This document shows, piece by piece, positions 6,948-16,112 of a DNA stretch of 64,000 nucleotides. The stretch comes from Myxococcales bacterium (GTDB taxonomy: Bacteria; Myxococcota_A; Polyangia; Fen-1088): assembly GCA_003142855.1 (NCBI GenBank), contig PLNW01000150.1:46040-110039 (forward strand), given 5' to 3'. The translations under genes and the position numbers were made by a program. Below the pieces are notes generated by a model. The model was not told where the DNA came from and searched no databases. It was given only the letters and a program-made list of their open reading frames with translations. Numbering within the stretch: position 1 is the first letter of the stretch; every line of letters begins with the position of its first letter.

Positions 6948-9125
6948 ATGTCAGCATCGTGGCAGCGCATTCTTGGCCTGATGATCACCTCGTTCTGGCT
7001 GTTCGTTGGCTGCAGCGGGGCGAAAAAGATAGATGTGGGTGGCACGTGCATCCTCAACAGCGACTGCAACCAGGGTCTGGTGTGCACCTGGGGTATCTGC
7101 CACGTCGCCTGCCACACATCGGCCGACTGCCAGCCGGGGCAAAGTTGCATCATCGCCAGCGCCCAATCGACAGTGTGTGAGTCGCCTACCTCTTGCATCT
7201 ACAACAGCGATTGCCAAACCGGGCTCATATGCGCCGTGGATCAGCAGTGCCGCAAGCAGTGCCAGACCGATGGCGATTGCACCTCTGGGCAAACCTGCAC
7301 GAGCACGCAAACCTGCGCCGAGCTGAGCCAAGTGGATTCGAACAACAACCTTTTGGTGCCCGACGGCGGAGTCAGTGGCTCCGGTGGTGCTTCAGGCGCT
7401 GGCGACAGTGGCGGTTCAATCAGTCCCAACCCTGATGGCCCCCCGGATCTTCCCGCGGACCTGTCAGGCAGTAGCGGCGGCGGCGGCGTTACTGGGACAG
7501 CCACGGGCGGTACGATTGTCACCGGTGGCACCGCGGTTGTCGGTGGCACCAAGGCAACCGGTGGCGCCCCGCCCACCGCGGGCACCACAGCAAGCGGAGG
7601 CAGCAAGCAGTCCGGCGGGACCACGCCAACCGGCGGCAGCGCGCCCAAAGGCGGGACCACGACAACGACCAGCGGGACCATGCCCACCGGCGGAGTCACG
7701 ACAACCAGTGGCGGCGCTCGGCCATACGCCGGTGTCCCGTCAACCCCAGTCAACGGTGTACCAGTGCTGCGGTCCAGCTTTACTAGTATCGCCAGCGTCG
7801 TTGGTACGCCGGGAATGCGGCTTGGCGACATCAACGGCGACGGCAAGATGGAGATCGTCATGGGTCAGCCCATGCCCCAGCCGGGCGCGTATACGCCCCA
7901 GCAAGTGGTTTGTGTCACGGCCTACGACCTCAAGGGCAAACAACTGTGGCAGTACGGTACGCCCGGCACCTCGCATGGCGCCAGCTCGGACATCCCGATC
8001 CAAGTCTACGACATGGACGGGGACGGCAAGTCCGAGGTCTTCGCCAACATGAGCGATAGTGAGATGACTGTGCTCGACGGAACCACGGGGAAGTTGGTGC
8101 GCACGATTCCCTTGCCACAAGCCGGTTCCAACGACTCGATCGCGTTCGCCAATCTGCGCGGCAAGGGCTGGCCACAGGACATCCTGGTCAAGACCCGCTA
8201 CTCCCAGAATTGGGCGATCGTCGGCATCGACGACACCACCACCACCCCCCCAACCAAGGCCGGCACCGTGCTGTGGCATCATGCGTTCCTTCCCAGTGAT
8301 TCGTCGGGGTCCGACCGTGGCACCGGGCACTATCCGCTGGTCTACGATTGGAACGGCGATGGCAAGGATGAAGTCATGGCTGGCTACTTCTTCTTGCAGA
8401 GTGACGGCACGCAGGTATGGACCACCAACACCACGTCGAGCCCGGCCCTCACTCTGCATGCGGACGCCATCGCCTCAGCCGATCTCGACGGCAATCCAGC
8501 CAACGGATACGAGATAGTCGTGAGCGGGAGCCATGCCGCTGCGTTCGACTGGAAAACAGGCACCCAGCTTTGGCAGGACAACAACACGGTAGACAATCAG
8601 GGAGTGGGAATCGGCGACTATCGTCCGGACCTGCCTGGACTCGAAGTGGTCGTGCTTGATTGTCTTGGGCCCCTCGACGCCACCGGCCGCGATTCCAACG
8701 TGCTCTTGGGTCAACACGACAACCTCTTGTGGAAGGAGACGCGGTCAGATTACGGCTGGATCACGATGACAGAAAACATGAACAACTGGCCGGGCGATGG
8801 CACTGACCTCATCCTGTCCTATCACCGCGGCGGAACAACGCCTCCCACGCTGTACGACGGCAATGACAATGTGGTCGCCCAATTCCCCCACACCGGCGAC
8901 CTCGTCGACAACGTGCAGCACGCCGATCTGTGCGGCGACGGCAAGGAAGAGGTCATCGTGTACAACGAGACCGGAGTCTGGATCTTCTCCAATGGCGACT
9001 GCGATCTGGATGCCGCGCCGGCCCAGCCCAGCATTCCCCAGCAGTTCCACCTCTACAACTGGAGCCAATACACGGGATGGATCACGCCTGACGTGAAGTT
9101 CTATACTCCAGGATCGCAGCACTGA
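6948..9125 (+). CDS. Lipoprotein with Cys-rich domains and FG-GAP/VCBS repeats
   Basis: The 725-residue protein has a lipoprotein signal (lipobox FVGC near residue 23), three or four Dickkopf-like Cys-rich modules (CxxDxxCxxGxxC, about residues 30-125), a long Gly/Thr linker (about 130-270), and a C-terminal beta-propeller-like region with Ca-binding FG-GAP/VCBS repeats such as GDINGDGKMEIV, DMDGDGKSEVF, DWNGDGKDEVM and DLCGDGKEEVI. Such proteins are surface anchored and often mediate adhesion or carbohydrate binding; the ligand here is unknown. The ATG follows TTGGAGAATCAAG. Expression is predicted to need sigma-54 and an enhancer-binding protein (see 6715-6839). Confidence 0.88.
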   Translation: MSASWQRILGLMITSFWLFVGCSGAKKIDVGGTCILNSDCNQGLVCTWGICHVACHTSADCQPGQSCIIASAQSTVCESPTSCIYNSDCQTGLICAVDQQCRKQCQTDGDCTSGQTCTSTQTCAELSQVDSNNNLLVPDGGVSGSGGASGAGDSGGSISPNPDGPPDLPADLSGSSGGGGVTGTATGGTIVTGGTAVVGGTKATGGAPPTAGTTASGGSKQSGGTTPTGGSAPKGGTTTTTSGTMPTGGVTTTSGGARPYAGVPSTPVNGVPVLRSSFTSIASVVGTPGMRLGDINGDGKMEIVMGQPMPQPGAYTPQQVVCVTAYDLKGKQLWQYGTPGTSHGASSDIPIQVYDMDGDGKSEVFANMSDSEMTVLDGTTGKLVRTIPLPQAGSNDSIAFANLRGKGWPQDILVKTRYSQNWAIVGIDDTTTTPPTKAGTVLWHHAFLPSDSSGSDRGTGHYPLVYDWNGDGKDEVMAGYFFLQSDGTQVWTTNTTSSPALTLHADAIASADLDGNPANGYEIVVSGSHAAAFDWKTGTQLWQDNNTVDNQGVGIGDYRPDLPGLEVVVLDCLGPLDATGRDSNVLLGQHDNLLWKETRSDYGWITMTENMNNWPGDGTDLILSYHRGGTTPPTLYDGNDNVVAQFPHTGDLVDNVQHADLCGDGKEEVIVYNETGVWIFSNGDCDLDAAPAQPSIPQQFHLYNWSQYTGWITPDVKFYTPGSQH

Positions 9126-9161
9126 CCCACGTGCTTCCTTGACTGGCCCATTCAGCCCAAT

Positions 9162-9371
9162 ATGCCAATCCTCGAAATCCGCGAACAGAATTGGAGGCTT
9201 GAGACGTCATCATCATTGCGTGTTCTTGGCTTGCTCAGCGTCGTAGTGTGGCTAGCCGTCGGTTGCGGCGGGTCGGATAGTCGCTCGTGTAAGTTCGACA
9301 GCGACTGCACGGGATCCCGGGTGTGTACCATGGGCACGTGTGGCGACGGTTGCCACACCTCGGCGGACTGA
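9162..9371 (+). pseudogene. Truncated Cys-rich lipoprotein (paralogue of the 6948 gene N-terminus)
   Basis: The 69 residues encode a lipoprotein signal (lipobox LAVGC) and one Cys-rich module, SCKFDSDCTGSRVCTMGTCGDGCHTSAD, that closely follows residues about 32-62 of the upstream gene. The reading frame stops at TGA exactly where the paralogue has Cys (CHTSADC). Immediately downstream lies DNA with an IS91-type transposase fragment, so an insertion or deletion probably cut off the rest of the gene. It could still encode a short lipopeptide. Confidence 0.6.
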
Positions 9372-9502
9372 CGCGTAAGCGAAACAAGCGCGGGCCTGGG
9401 GAACCGGAGCGCCTTTGGCGCAACTCGCGCGAGGCGTGTCGAGCCTGGCGTCGGGTGGGCGAATCGGTGGAGTTAGGGAAGTGGCCACTTGAAGGCAGTA
9501 AT

Positions 9503-9649
9503 CTAGGCCCCTGCGAAACCCTCCTGAGCGGCGGCGTAGAGAGTTCGCAGGTTCTCGCGTACCACCCGGTGCAGGGTGTCGAGTTCGGGCTGCCGGCGCG
9601 AATAGACTGGACCCGCGGACGCCGGCTGTGAGCGTGCCGCTGCCTCCAC
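9503..9649 (-). pseudogene. Remnant of an IS91-family transposase N-terminus
   Basis: In one minus-strand frame, 48 codons from a GTG to TAG read ...VYSRRQPELDTLHRVVRENLRTLYAAAQEGFAGA, which matches the start of IS91-type (Y2) transposases with their zinc-binding N-terminal region. No zinc-binding or catalytic part follows after the stop, so this is a decayed fragment. The surrounding 9372-9811 gap contains no intact gene, only this remnant and repeat copy A. Confidence 0.6.
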
Positions 9650-9700
9650 AGAGGGGAGTTGTCGGTCAGCGGGTCACGGAAGTTGCGTGTGCGCCTGCGT

Positions 9701-9770
9701 TCGCCTTCGGGGGCTTCGGGACGGACAGCCCACCCTACACGCCCCGCGCGTTTCGCGCGCGCCCTGGCCC
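9701..9770 (+). repeat. GC-rich dispersed repeat, copy A
   Basis: Contains CCTTCGGGGGCTTCGGGACG, then GACAGCCCACCC, a short variable stretch and a CGCGCG..TTTCGCGCGCG hairpin-like tail. Related copies lie at 13364-13437 (reverse), 38892-38962 and 60446-60521. This copy is intergenic, 42 bases past the end of the giant PLFW-repeat gene. Confidence 0.8.
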
Positions 9771-9811
9771 AGCCAGGAACTTTCGAGTGGCGGTACCAGG
9801 AGCTATCCGGG

Positions 9812-12800
9812 TCACCAGGCTTGCGTGCTGAGGCCGCGTGCTGTGCGGCTGCTCGCGCGTTTGGGCGTGCGGCCGTACCAGGAGGTCTGCGCGGCCGAAA
9901 CCGGCTCCAGCTCGAACGGGATGAACAACACCTTGAGGTACCGGTTGCGGCCAATGCGTTCCCACCCCAGTACGCCCAAGAGAGCCTCCCACATATAGTC
10001 GCCCGGCCGCTTGATCTGCGATTCCCAGAACGGCACGAACCAGAAGTGGGAGGTTCCCGCCTCGGGGCCCAGGCCGCGGCTCCACCAGATGCTGGGGAAG
10101 ATGAACGTCCCCTCCCAGGTCGGGCGACGAACACCGAAGTAAAACGGAAAGACCACTGTGGTGCTGCGTTCTTGACTCCAGAAACGCCAGTACAGTGGGA
10201 ACGCGATGGTGCTGGCGTCCGTGGCCCCGCTGCGTCGGTAAAAGAGCGGCGCCACCGTGTAGCTCTGGCCGCTGACCTCGTTGCGGTAGCGCAAGAAGAG
10301 CGGCAACAGCATGGTCAGCCGGCTCTCATGGTACGAGTGCAGATCGTAGTAAAGCGGCAGGCCCAGGGTGGTGGACGAGGTGATGTTGCTGCGATGCCAG
10401 AAGAGCAAGAGCCAGGTCGAGAGCGAGCGCTCGGGATTGGAATGCGCGTAGTGCAGCAGCGGCGGGATCACCTGTGTTGTGGTCTCGGTGACCTTGTCGC
10501 GATACGAGAACCAGAGCGGGAAGAAAGTGCAGAAGCGGGTTTTCCAGTTGTCGCGCCAGACGAAATTGCCCGTGTACCACCACAGGCTGTCGGGCGCCTT
10601 GCCAAAGCCGAAGAGCGCGGTGGCGAAGGTCTGCGATGTGCGTGAATGGCGCTCGTAGAACAGCGGCAGCACGGCCTCGCTGCCGGTTTGATTGGCACGG
10701 TCACGCGAATACCAGAAAAGCGGCAAGAGACCGCGGGTGGTTTCGCTAGCGCGGCGAGCCCACAGCAACGGCCCCGCCAGGTTGAATGACGTCTGTTCTT
10801 CGCTGTTGGCGAAGTGCCAGTACAGCGGCATGAGCATGGCGTGGCTCTTGCTGCCCTGACGGCCCTGCCACCAGAGCGGGAAGAGCACATGGGTGCTGCC
10901 CTCGGGACGGCTCGACTGGAAGTAGAGCGGCGACACCACGTGGCTGGTTTGGCTTTCGTAGTTGCGATGGTAGACGAAGAGCGGCGTCACCAGCAGGCGG
11001 CGCTGGGGATTGTCGGCCGAGACAAACAGGGGGACCAGGCCGGTTGCGTGGCTGTGCTGTTGGTCATTCTTGGTGCGGAACCAAGGCCCGACCATGAGGG
11101 TGCGGTGATCCTGGTCGTGGCTCGACCAGAACAACGGAAGGAAACTGTCCAGGCGATAGCCGCTGTCATCGCGGCGACCAAAGTAGAGCGGAAAGACATA
11201 GGTGCCGGTGTCTCTCTTTTCCCGATAGCGCGCGTAGAAAGGAAACAGGACCCGTGCCGTCACGTTGGGGCCATCGACCATGACATAGGGGCCGAACATG
11301 CGCGTGCGCTGGCCGGTGTCTCGGAAAGTGTGGTCAAGGTAGAGCAAGGGCACACCGCGGGCCTGGACCTTGTCGTCGCGGTACCAGAAATAGGGAAGGA
11401 CGAAGCCGGCCTGGAAATCCGCACGGCGAATCCAGGCCGCCAGGGGCGAGGCAAACAGCGTGCTCCGGCTGTCGCGGCGATAGTGCACCAAGGGGAAGAG
11501 GGTGAAGCTGGTTTCGTTCTGGCCGCCCGGCCGTGCTCCACGGCGGTAGTGGAAGAGCGGGAACAAGGCGTCGGTGGTCTCGCCACCCCAACGGCGGTGC
11601 AGGTATGGCCCCAGCACGGTCGTGGTGCGATCCGCGGCGTCGTTGCGAAACCATCCGAAGATGGGAAAGACCACGAAGTGGTGGCGCTGGCTGCCGCTGC
11701 CCCAAAACAGGATGGGCACGATCCCGGCTGACGAGCCGCTTCGATCCACGTCGCGGAAGAAGAAGGGAGCCACGGTGGTGGACGTGCCGCGACGGGAATC
11801 GGCGAAGTGCCACAGCAGCGGGACCTGGATGTGGTAGCTGGCCTCGTGATCGTGGCCGGCGAAGAAGAGCAGGGGCCAGAGGACGGTAAGCGAGTGGCTG
11901 GTGTCTTGGGCGTGATACCAGAGTGGGAAGCCCAGCGTGGTGCTCGAGCGCCCGTCGCGAAAGTGCCAGAACAACGGGGCCACCACCACGTGACTGCGGT
12001 CAGCACGCTGGCCGAAAAAGACCAAGGGGAAGAGACCTCCGCTGCTCCCGCCGTCGGAGAAGTGGCGGTGAAAGACCCACAACGGGAAGAGGCCGGCTGC
12101 GCTGGTGCGCTCGTCAGGGGAATGGCGGTGAAAGTAGAACGGCAGGAGAGTGTGCGCCGTTGCGGCCTGCGCCCGATCGTCGAAATACCAGAAGAGCGGG
12201 AAGACCACGCGCGTGGTTCCCGTGGGATCGGTGCGCTGGTAGTAGGGCCCGACCACGGTGGTGGTGGCGTCCGCAGCGATGTCGCGATAGCGCCAGTAGA
12301 GCAGGAGGTACGACGTCGTCTCGCTCTGCCGATCCTTCCAGCGCAAGATGGGCGGGACCAGCCAGGTCAGCCCGCGCGAACCCGCGTTGTCGTCGCGGCG
12401 ATAGCCGCCCAGGGGCGACAGATACAGAGCCGTCTTGTCGTGGTCGGCACGGCTGCCGAGGAAGAAGGGCAGGATGAGCTGCCAGCTTGCGCCCTTGTCC
12501 CGATCGCGGCCCCACCACGCGAGCAGGGCGGCCGACCCCATGGACGAGCCTCCCCGCCGGACGTGGAACACCGGGGGCACGATGGTGGTGTTCGCCTCGG
12601 GTGACCGAAACGACCAAAGCAAAGGGAAGCCGACATCGTAGCTGAAGCTCTTGCTGCGGCCGAACCAGTACAGCCATAGGAACGCGCCAGTCTTGTTATC
12701 GCCGTCCAGCGACGAATAGCCCAGCGGGGATGCGAAATAGCCACCTTTGGGGTCGGTGTGGCGAATTCCCACCGGTAGGATGAGCAAGTTCGCCTCGTGG

Positions 12801-13645
12801 CCGCTGCGCCAGTAGAAATTGAGCGGCAAGGCATAGGTGAAGGTGAATTCTTTCGAACGCGAGGAAACAAAGAGGGGAGAGACGTCAAACTTGTGGTCAG
12901 GCGATCGTGTCCAGAAGTAGAGGAAGCCGAGAAGGCCAAAGGAGTGGCCCTTGTCCGGATTGCCGATGCTGAACGAGCCCAGAAAGGGAGCGGCCCAGCC
13001 GAACTTGGTCGACGAGTAGAAGATGGGCCACAGAGCCCAGGAGCGCGCGTCCGGCTGTCGCGTTTGCGAGTAGAGCCCCACCACCGTGACCACGCGTTGC
13101 TTGAGATGGTCTTCGATTCGCCAGTAGAAAGGAGCGACGATTTGTGTGCGGGATTCCGGGCTCCAGAAGTGCCAGTAAAAGGGTACCAGCACGCTGTAGC
13201 CCGGGTTGCCTCGGCGCGACCAATAGAAGGGAATGAAGTCGAGGGTTGCGCCTTCCTTGCGGAAGAGCAGAAGATTGAAGGCCCGTTCGAAAGAGCGGCA
13301 CGTCCCTTGCTCGCAAATGGTGTTCACCGGGCACTGATCGTCTCGGCTACAAGCTGGCCCCGTGGCCGCGACGGGCGGGCGCGAAGCGTCCGGGGGTTGG
13401 TGGGGTGGGCTGTCCGTCCCGAAGCCCCCGAAGGGTGTGGCCGATCCGCCTTGCGAATCCTGCTTGGGTTCCGCCGCCACCGGCTCCGCCTCGGCCTGTG
13501 CCGTGCGGAAGGGCGACAAAGTCTGGGCCCGCATGTTGCGGGCAAAGGGATCCAGATTGGTGGCCGCGCTGACGTGGCTCGATAGTCCGATCGCGATGGC
13601 CGTTGCCGCGATCGACGCTGGCGTAGAGAGACGACGTTGTTTCAT
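9812..13645 (-). CDS. Giant exported protein of 50+ 'PLFW' repeats
   Basis: The 1277-residue protein has a signal peptide (MKQRRLSTPASIAATAIAIGLSSHVSAA), a linker at about residues 69-93 that is a translated copy of the dispersed repeat, a short Cys module (CSRDDQCPVNTICEQGTC), then from about residue 110 to the end some 55-60 imperfect repeats of 17-20 residues. Each has a hydrophobic-aromatic strand such as VVFPLFWYF, then a polar turn rich in R, D, S and T. The alternation suggests beta strands, either a very large outer-membrane barrel or a beta-solenoid/propeller; I do not recognise a named family. The start at 13645 fits the signal peptide; a longer frame from 13690 overlaps the previous gene. 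It is the last gene of the run glyA, 187-residue protein, this gene. Confidence 0.8.
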   Translation of the reverse strand: MKQRRLSTPASIAATAIAIGLSSHVSAATNLDPFARNMRAQTLSPFRTAQAEAEPVAAEPKQDSQGGSATPFGGFGTDSPPHQPPDASRPPVAATGPACSRDDQCPVNTICEQGTCRSFERAFNLLLFRKEGATLDFIPFYWSRRGNPGYSVLVPFYWHFWSPESRTQIVAPFYWRIEDHLKQRVVTVVGLYSQTRQPDARSWALWPIFYSSTKFGWAAPFLGSFSIGNPDKGHSFGLLGFLYFWTRSPDHKFDVSPLFVSSRSKEFTFTYALPLNFYWRSGHEANLLILPVGIRHTDPKGGYFASPLGYSSLDGDNKTGAFLWLYWFGRSKSFSYDVGFPLLWSFRSPEANTTIVPPVFHVRRGGSSMGSAALLAWWGRDRDKGASWQLILPFFLGSRADHDKTALYLSPLGGYRRDDNAGSRGLTWLVPPILRWKDRQSETTSYLLLYWRYRDIAADATTTVVGPYYQRTDPTGTTRVVFPLFWYFDDRAQAATAHTLLPFYFHRHSPDERTSAAGLFPLWVFHRHFSDGGSSGGLFPLVFFGQRADRSHVVVAPLFWHFRDGRSSTTLGFPLWYHAQDTSHSLTVLWPLLFFAGHDHEASYHIQVPLLWHFADSRRGTSTTVAPFFFRDVDRSGSSAGIVPILFWGSGSQRHHFVVFPIFGWFRNDAADRTTTVLGPYLHRRWGGETTDALFPLFHYRRGARPGGQNETSFTLFPLVHYRRDSRSTLFASPLAAWIRRADFQAGFVLPYFWYRDDKVQARGVPLLYLDHTFRDTGQRTRMFGPYVMVDGPNVTARVLFPFYARYREKRDTGTYVFPLYFGRRDDSGYRLDSFLPLFWSSHDQDHRTLMVGPWFRTKNDQQHSHATGLVPLFVSADNPQRRLLVTPLFVYHRNYESQTSHVVSPLYFQSSRPEGSTHVLFPLWWQGRQGSKSHAMLMPLYWHFANSEEQTSFNLAGPLLWARRASETTRGLLPLFWYSRDRANQTGSEAVLPLFYERHSRTSQTFATALFGFGKAPDSLWWYTGNFVWRDNWKTRFCTFFPLWFSYRDKVTETTTQVIPPLLHYAHSNPERSLSTWLLLFWHRSNITSSTTLGLPLYYDLHSYHESRLTMLLPLFLRYRNEVSGQSYTVAPLFYRRSGATDASTIAFPLYWRFWSQERSTTVVFPFYFGVRRPTWEGTFIFPSIWWSRGLGPEAGTSHFWFVPFWESQIKRPGDYMWEALLGVLGWERIGRNRYLKVLFIPFELEPVSAAQTSWYGRTPKRASSRTARGLSTQAW
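13364..13437 (-). repeat. GC-rich dispersed repeat, copy B (inside a coding sequence)
   Basis: Read on the minus strand this copy has CCTTCGGGGGCTTCGGGACG, GACAGCCCACCC and a GCTTCGCGCCCGCCCGTCGC tail, which matches copy C especially well. It is translated in frame as PFGGFGTDSPPHQPPDASRPPVA just after the signal peptide of the PLFW-repeat protein. Confidence 0.85.
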
Positions 13646-13662
13646 GCGGCGAGCAACTGCGA

Positions 13663-14226
13663 TCACGGCTGCGGCAGCAGCATCTTCCATTCACCGTTCT
13701 CGCGCACGAAGACCACGTCACCGGTATCCGAGTCGTCGCCCTTCTGGCGCGTGACTTTGAGGGTGGCCGTCTCTGCCTTCACCGCTGAGTTCTTGATGGT
13801 GAACTTGGCCCCCTCGATCTCCTTCTGCGTCTTCTTGAGGCTGTCGGTGGCCTGGCCCATTTGCGTGGCCAACATGCCCTGGTACCAGAGGGCGTAGCAG
13901 TCGATCACTTTCTCCATGTTGCCCTCGACCAGGGCTTTGCGCCATCGCTCGAAGGTCTTCTCGGGCGTGGAGAATTCGGCCCGCGCGGGCGGGAGCTGGA
14001 AGGAAACGCTCTTGATCTTTTCCTTGGGGATTTTGACCGTCTGTCCCTGGGCTTCCACCGTGAAGACGCCGTCGTAGTAGTGAATGAGCTTGCCGCTCAT
14101 CTTGGTCTTGTCGAGCAGTTCGAAGACCTCGGCTCGCGCGACAGGTGCCCACTGGGCGGCGGCGAGCAGGGCCGCCACCAGGAGGATGGAGGAACGGATC
14201 GTGTGCGTCGACACCATGGCCGTCAT
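13663..14226 (-). CDS. Exported protein of unknown function (187 residues)
   Basis: Has a signal peptide (IRSSILLVAALLAAAQWAPVARA), then a short beta-rich segment reminiscent of SH3-like or LSm-like domains (FELLDKTKMSGKLIHYYDGVFTVEAQGQTVKIPKEKIKSV), then a helical/NTF2-like part (FSTPEKTFERWRKALVEGNMEKVIDCYALWY) of the kind found in periplasmic DUF4878 proteins, ending WKMLLPQP. Its start overlaps the glyA stop as ATGA, so the two are translationally coupled; ATG 14217 is an alternative start. Function unknown. The next gene downstream begins close to this stop. Confidence 0.75.
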   Translation of the reverse strand: MTAMVSTHTIRSSILLVAALLAAAQWAPVARAEVFELLDKTKMSGKLIHYYDGVFTVEAQGQTVKIPKEKIKSVSFQLPPARAEFSTPEKTFERWRKALVEGNMEKVIDCYALWYQGMLATQMGQATDSLKKTQKEIEGAKFTIKNSAVKAETATLKVTRQKGDDSDTGDVVFVRENGEWKMLLPQP

Positions 14227-15482
14227 CCCTTCACCGTGATTCCAGGCGCCGGGAATCGCTTGGTCAGCTCGCGCACCTCGGCTGCGACCTGGGCCGCGTT
14301 TTCGTCGCTCGGGTTGGCCATCACACGATCCATCCAGACCGCGATTTGTTTCATCTCGGCGGGGCCCATGCCACGGCTGGTGACCGAGGGCGAGCCGAGG
14401 CGGATGCCAGAGGGATCGAACGGCTTGCGTGTGTCGTAGGGCACAGAGTTGTAGTTGAGCTCGATGCCTCCCTTGTCGAGAGCCTTGGCTGCGACCTTTC
14501 CAGGGATGTTCTTGTTGGTCAGGTCGACCAGAATGAGATGGTTGTCAGTGCCGCCGGAAACCACGTGGTAGCCACGCGCCATCAACTCGGCGGCCAGAAC
14601 CGCGGCGTTCTTGACTACGTTCTGGGCGTACTCACGGAAGGCCGGCTGCGAGGCTTCGTGCAGGGCAACCGCGATTCCCGCAGTGGTGTGGTCATGCGGT
14701 CCGCCCTGCAGACCTGGAAACACGGCCTTGTCCAGCGCCGGAGCATGGGTCGTACGGCAGAGAAACATGCCGCCCCGCGGACCCCGCAGGGTCTTGTGTG
14801 TCGTGGTGGTGACCACGTCGGCGTGGGGAACCGGCGAAGGATGGGCGCCGCCTGCCACGAGACCGGCAATATGGGCCATGTCCACAGCGAAGCGGGCGCC
14901 CACCTCTCGGGCAATCTCGGCCATGGCGGCGAAGTCCCACAGGCGGGAGTAGGCTGTACCCCCGGCCCACAGCAGCTGAGGCCGTTCGCGGCGAGCCAAG
15001 TCGCGCACCTCGTCGAGATCAATACGGCCGGTGTCCTTGCGCACGCCGTACTGGACCGACTGGAAATAGCGGCCGGTGATGGACACGTTCCAGCCGTGAG
15101 TCAGATGGCCGCCCATGGGCAGGGCCAGCCCCATCACCTTGTCACCGGGCTTCAAGAAGGCGAAGTAGACCGCCAGGTTGGCCGGTGACCCCGAGTAAGG
15201 CTGTACGTTGGCGTGCTCGGCGCCGAAGAGCGAGCAGGCGCGCTCCTGGGCCAGGGTCTCCAGCGGGTCTACGAATTGTTGCCCTTCGTAGTAACGCTTG
15301 CCGGCGTAGCCTTCACTATACTTGTTGGTGAAGACCGAGCCAGTGGCCTCGAGGACCGCGCGCGACACGTAGTTCTCCGACGGAATCAGCCGAATCTTGT
15401 CGGCCTGTCGGCGCTCCTCGGCGCGGATCAATTCCTGGACTTTGGGATCGGATACTGACAGCGGTTCATCGACGAACGTCAT
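14223..15482 (-). CDS. glyA: Serine hydroxymethyltransferase
   Basis: The 419-residue cytoplasmic PLP enzyme converts serine and tetrahydrofolate to glycine and 5,10-methylene-THF. Visible family motifs: IPSENYVSRAV, NKYSEGYAGKRYYEGQQFVD, HLTHG, the PLP lysine segment VVTTTTHKTLRGPRGG, and FPGLQGGPHDH. Length is normal for the family. It is the first gene of a minus-strand run with the 187-residue exported protein and the PLFW-repeat protein, an unusual pairing of a housekeeping enzyme with envelope proteins. It is divergent from the lipoprotein at 15619. Confidence 0.97.
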   Translation of the reverse strand: MTFVDEPLSVSDPKVQELIRAEERRQADKIRLIPSENYVSRAVLEATGSVFTNKYSEGYAGKRYYEGQQFVDPLETLAQERACSLFGAEHANVQPYSGSPANLAVYFAFLKPGDKVMGLALPMGGHLTHGWNVSITGRYFQSVQYGVRKDTGRIDLDEVRDLARRERPQLLWAGGTAYSRLWDFAAMAEIAREVGARFAVDMAHIAGLVAGGAHPSPVPHADVVTTTTHKTLRGPRGGMFLCRTTHAPALDKAVFPGLQGGPHDHTTAGIAVALHEASQPAFREYAQNVVKNAAVLAAELMARGYHVVSGGTDNHLILVDLTNKNIPGKVAAKALDKGGIELNYNSVPYDTRKPFDPSGIRLGSPSVTSRGMGPAEMKQIAVWMDRVMANPSDENAAQVAAEVRELTKRFPAPGITVKG

Positions 15483-15618
15483 GGCCCCGCAAGCTATTCC
15501 GGCGGGGGGCGTGAGTCAACGGAACATGCCGTCGTTCTTTTCAGCGAGCGCAAGCAACTTGGCGGCCCGCCTTCCGACAACAGGAGCGTCCGTCAACATC
15601 ATTCTAGGAGGCTCGAAC

Positions 15619-16089
15619 ATGAATCCATTCTCTCGCGTGGTTCTCTCAAGCGTTGTGTGGCTTGCTCTGTCGCTCTTCCCGCTCGCGGGATGCGACGACA
15701 ACTCCCCCGGAGCAAAGCCCGGGTCGGTGGGGCAGGTCACGCTGAGCATCGAAGACGTGCCCGCTGATGTGGCCTGCTTGCGCATCAGCGCCACCGGCAC
15801 GAGCCGGCAGGTGGTGCGCGATCTCGACGTGACCGTGGGCCAGAGTGTGAGCGAAAGCTTCTCCGGGTTGCCCATCGGCACCGTGGTGTTCCAGGCTGCG
15901 GCCTACTCGCAGATTTGCGACAAGGTGACCAGCAGCACGGTTCCCTCGTGGATAAGCGACGAAACCTCTGTCACGGTAAGCCTCACGCATTCCACCAGCG
16001 TGTCGCTGACGCTGTACCGGAACGGGCGAGCCAAGGTCACCGTCGGTTTCGATCCCGAGACAGATGCGGGGAGTGCTGACGGAGGGTAG
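15619..16089 (+). CDS. Small lipoprotein, unknown function
   Basis: The 156-residue protein has a lipoprotein signal (LFPLAGC) followed by a beta-rich domain (VGQVTLSIEDVPADVACLRISATG ... SLTHSTSVSLTLYRNGRAKVTVGFDPE) with alternating hydrophobic strands, reminiscent of a transthyretin- or carboxypeptidase-regulatory-like fold; that comparison is weak. It ends in an Asp/Ala/Gly tail. The ATG at 15619 follows TAGGAGG; a longer open frame overlaps glyA and is not used. Confidence 0.8.
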   Translation: MNPFSRVVLSSVVWLALSLFPLAGCDDNSPGAKPGSVGQVTLSIEDVPADVACLRISATGTSRQVVRDLDVTVGQSVSESFSGLPIGTVVFQAAAYSQICDKVTSSTVPSWISDETSVTVSLTHSTSVSLTLYRNGRAKVTVGFDPETDAGSADGG

Positions 16090-16112
16090 TACTTCCACCT
16101 CAGCTCTTCGAT

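Noticed and set aside
7480-7730. Gly/Thr triplet repeats as a CRISPR or minisatellite
   Set aside because: They are imperfect codon repeats of a lipoprotein linker; no conserved repeat-spacer pattern exists.
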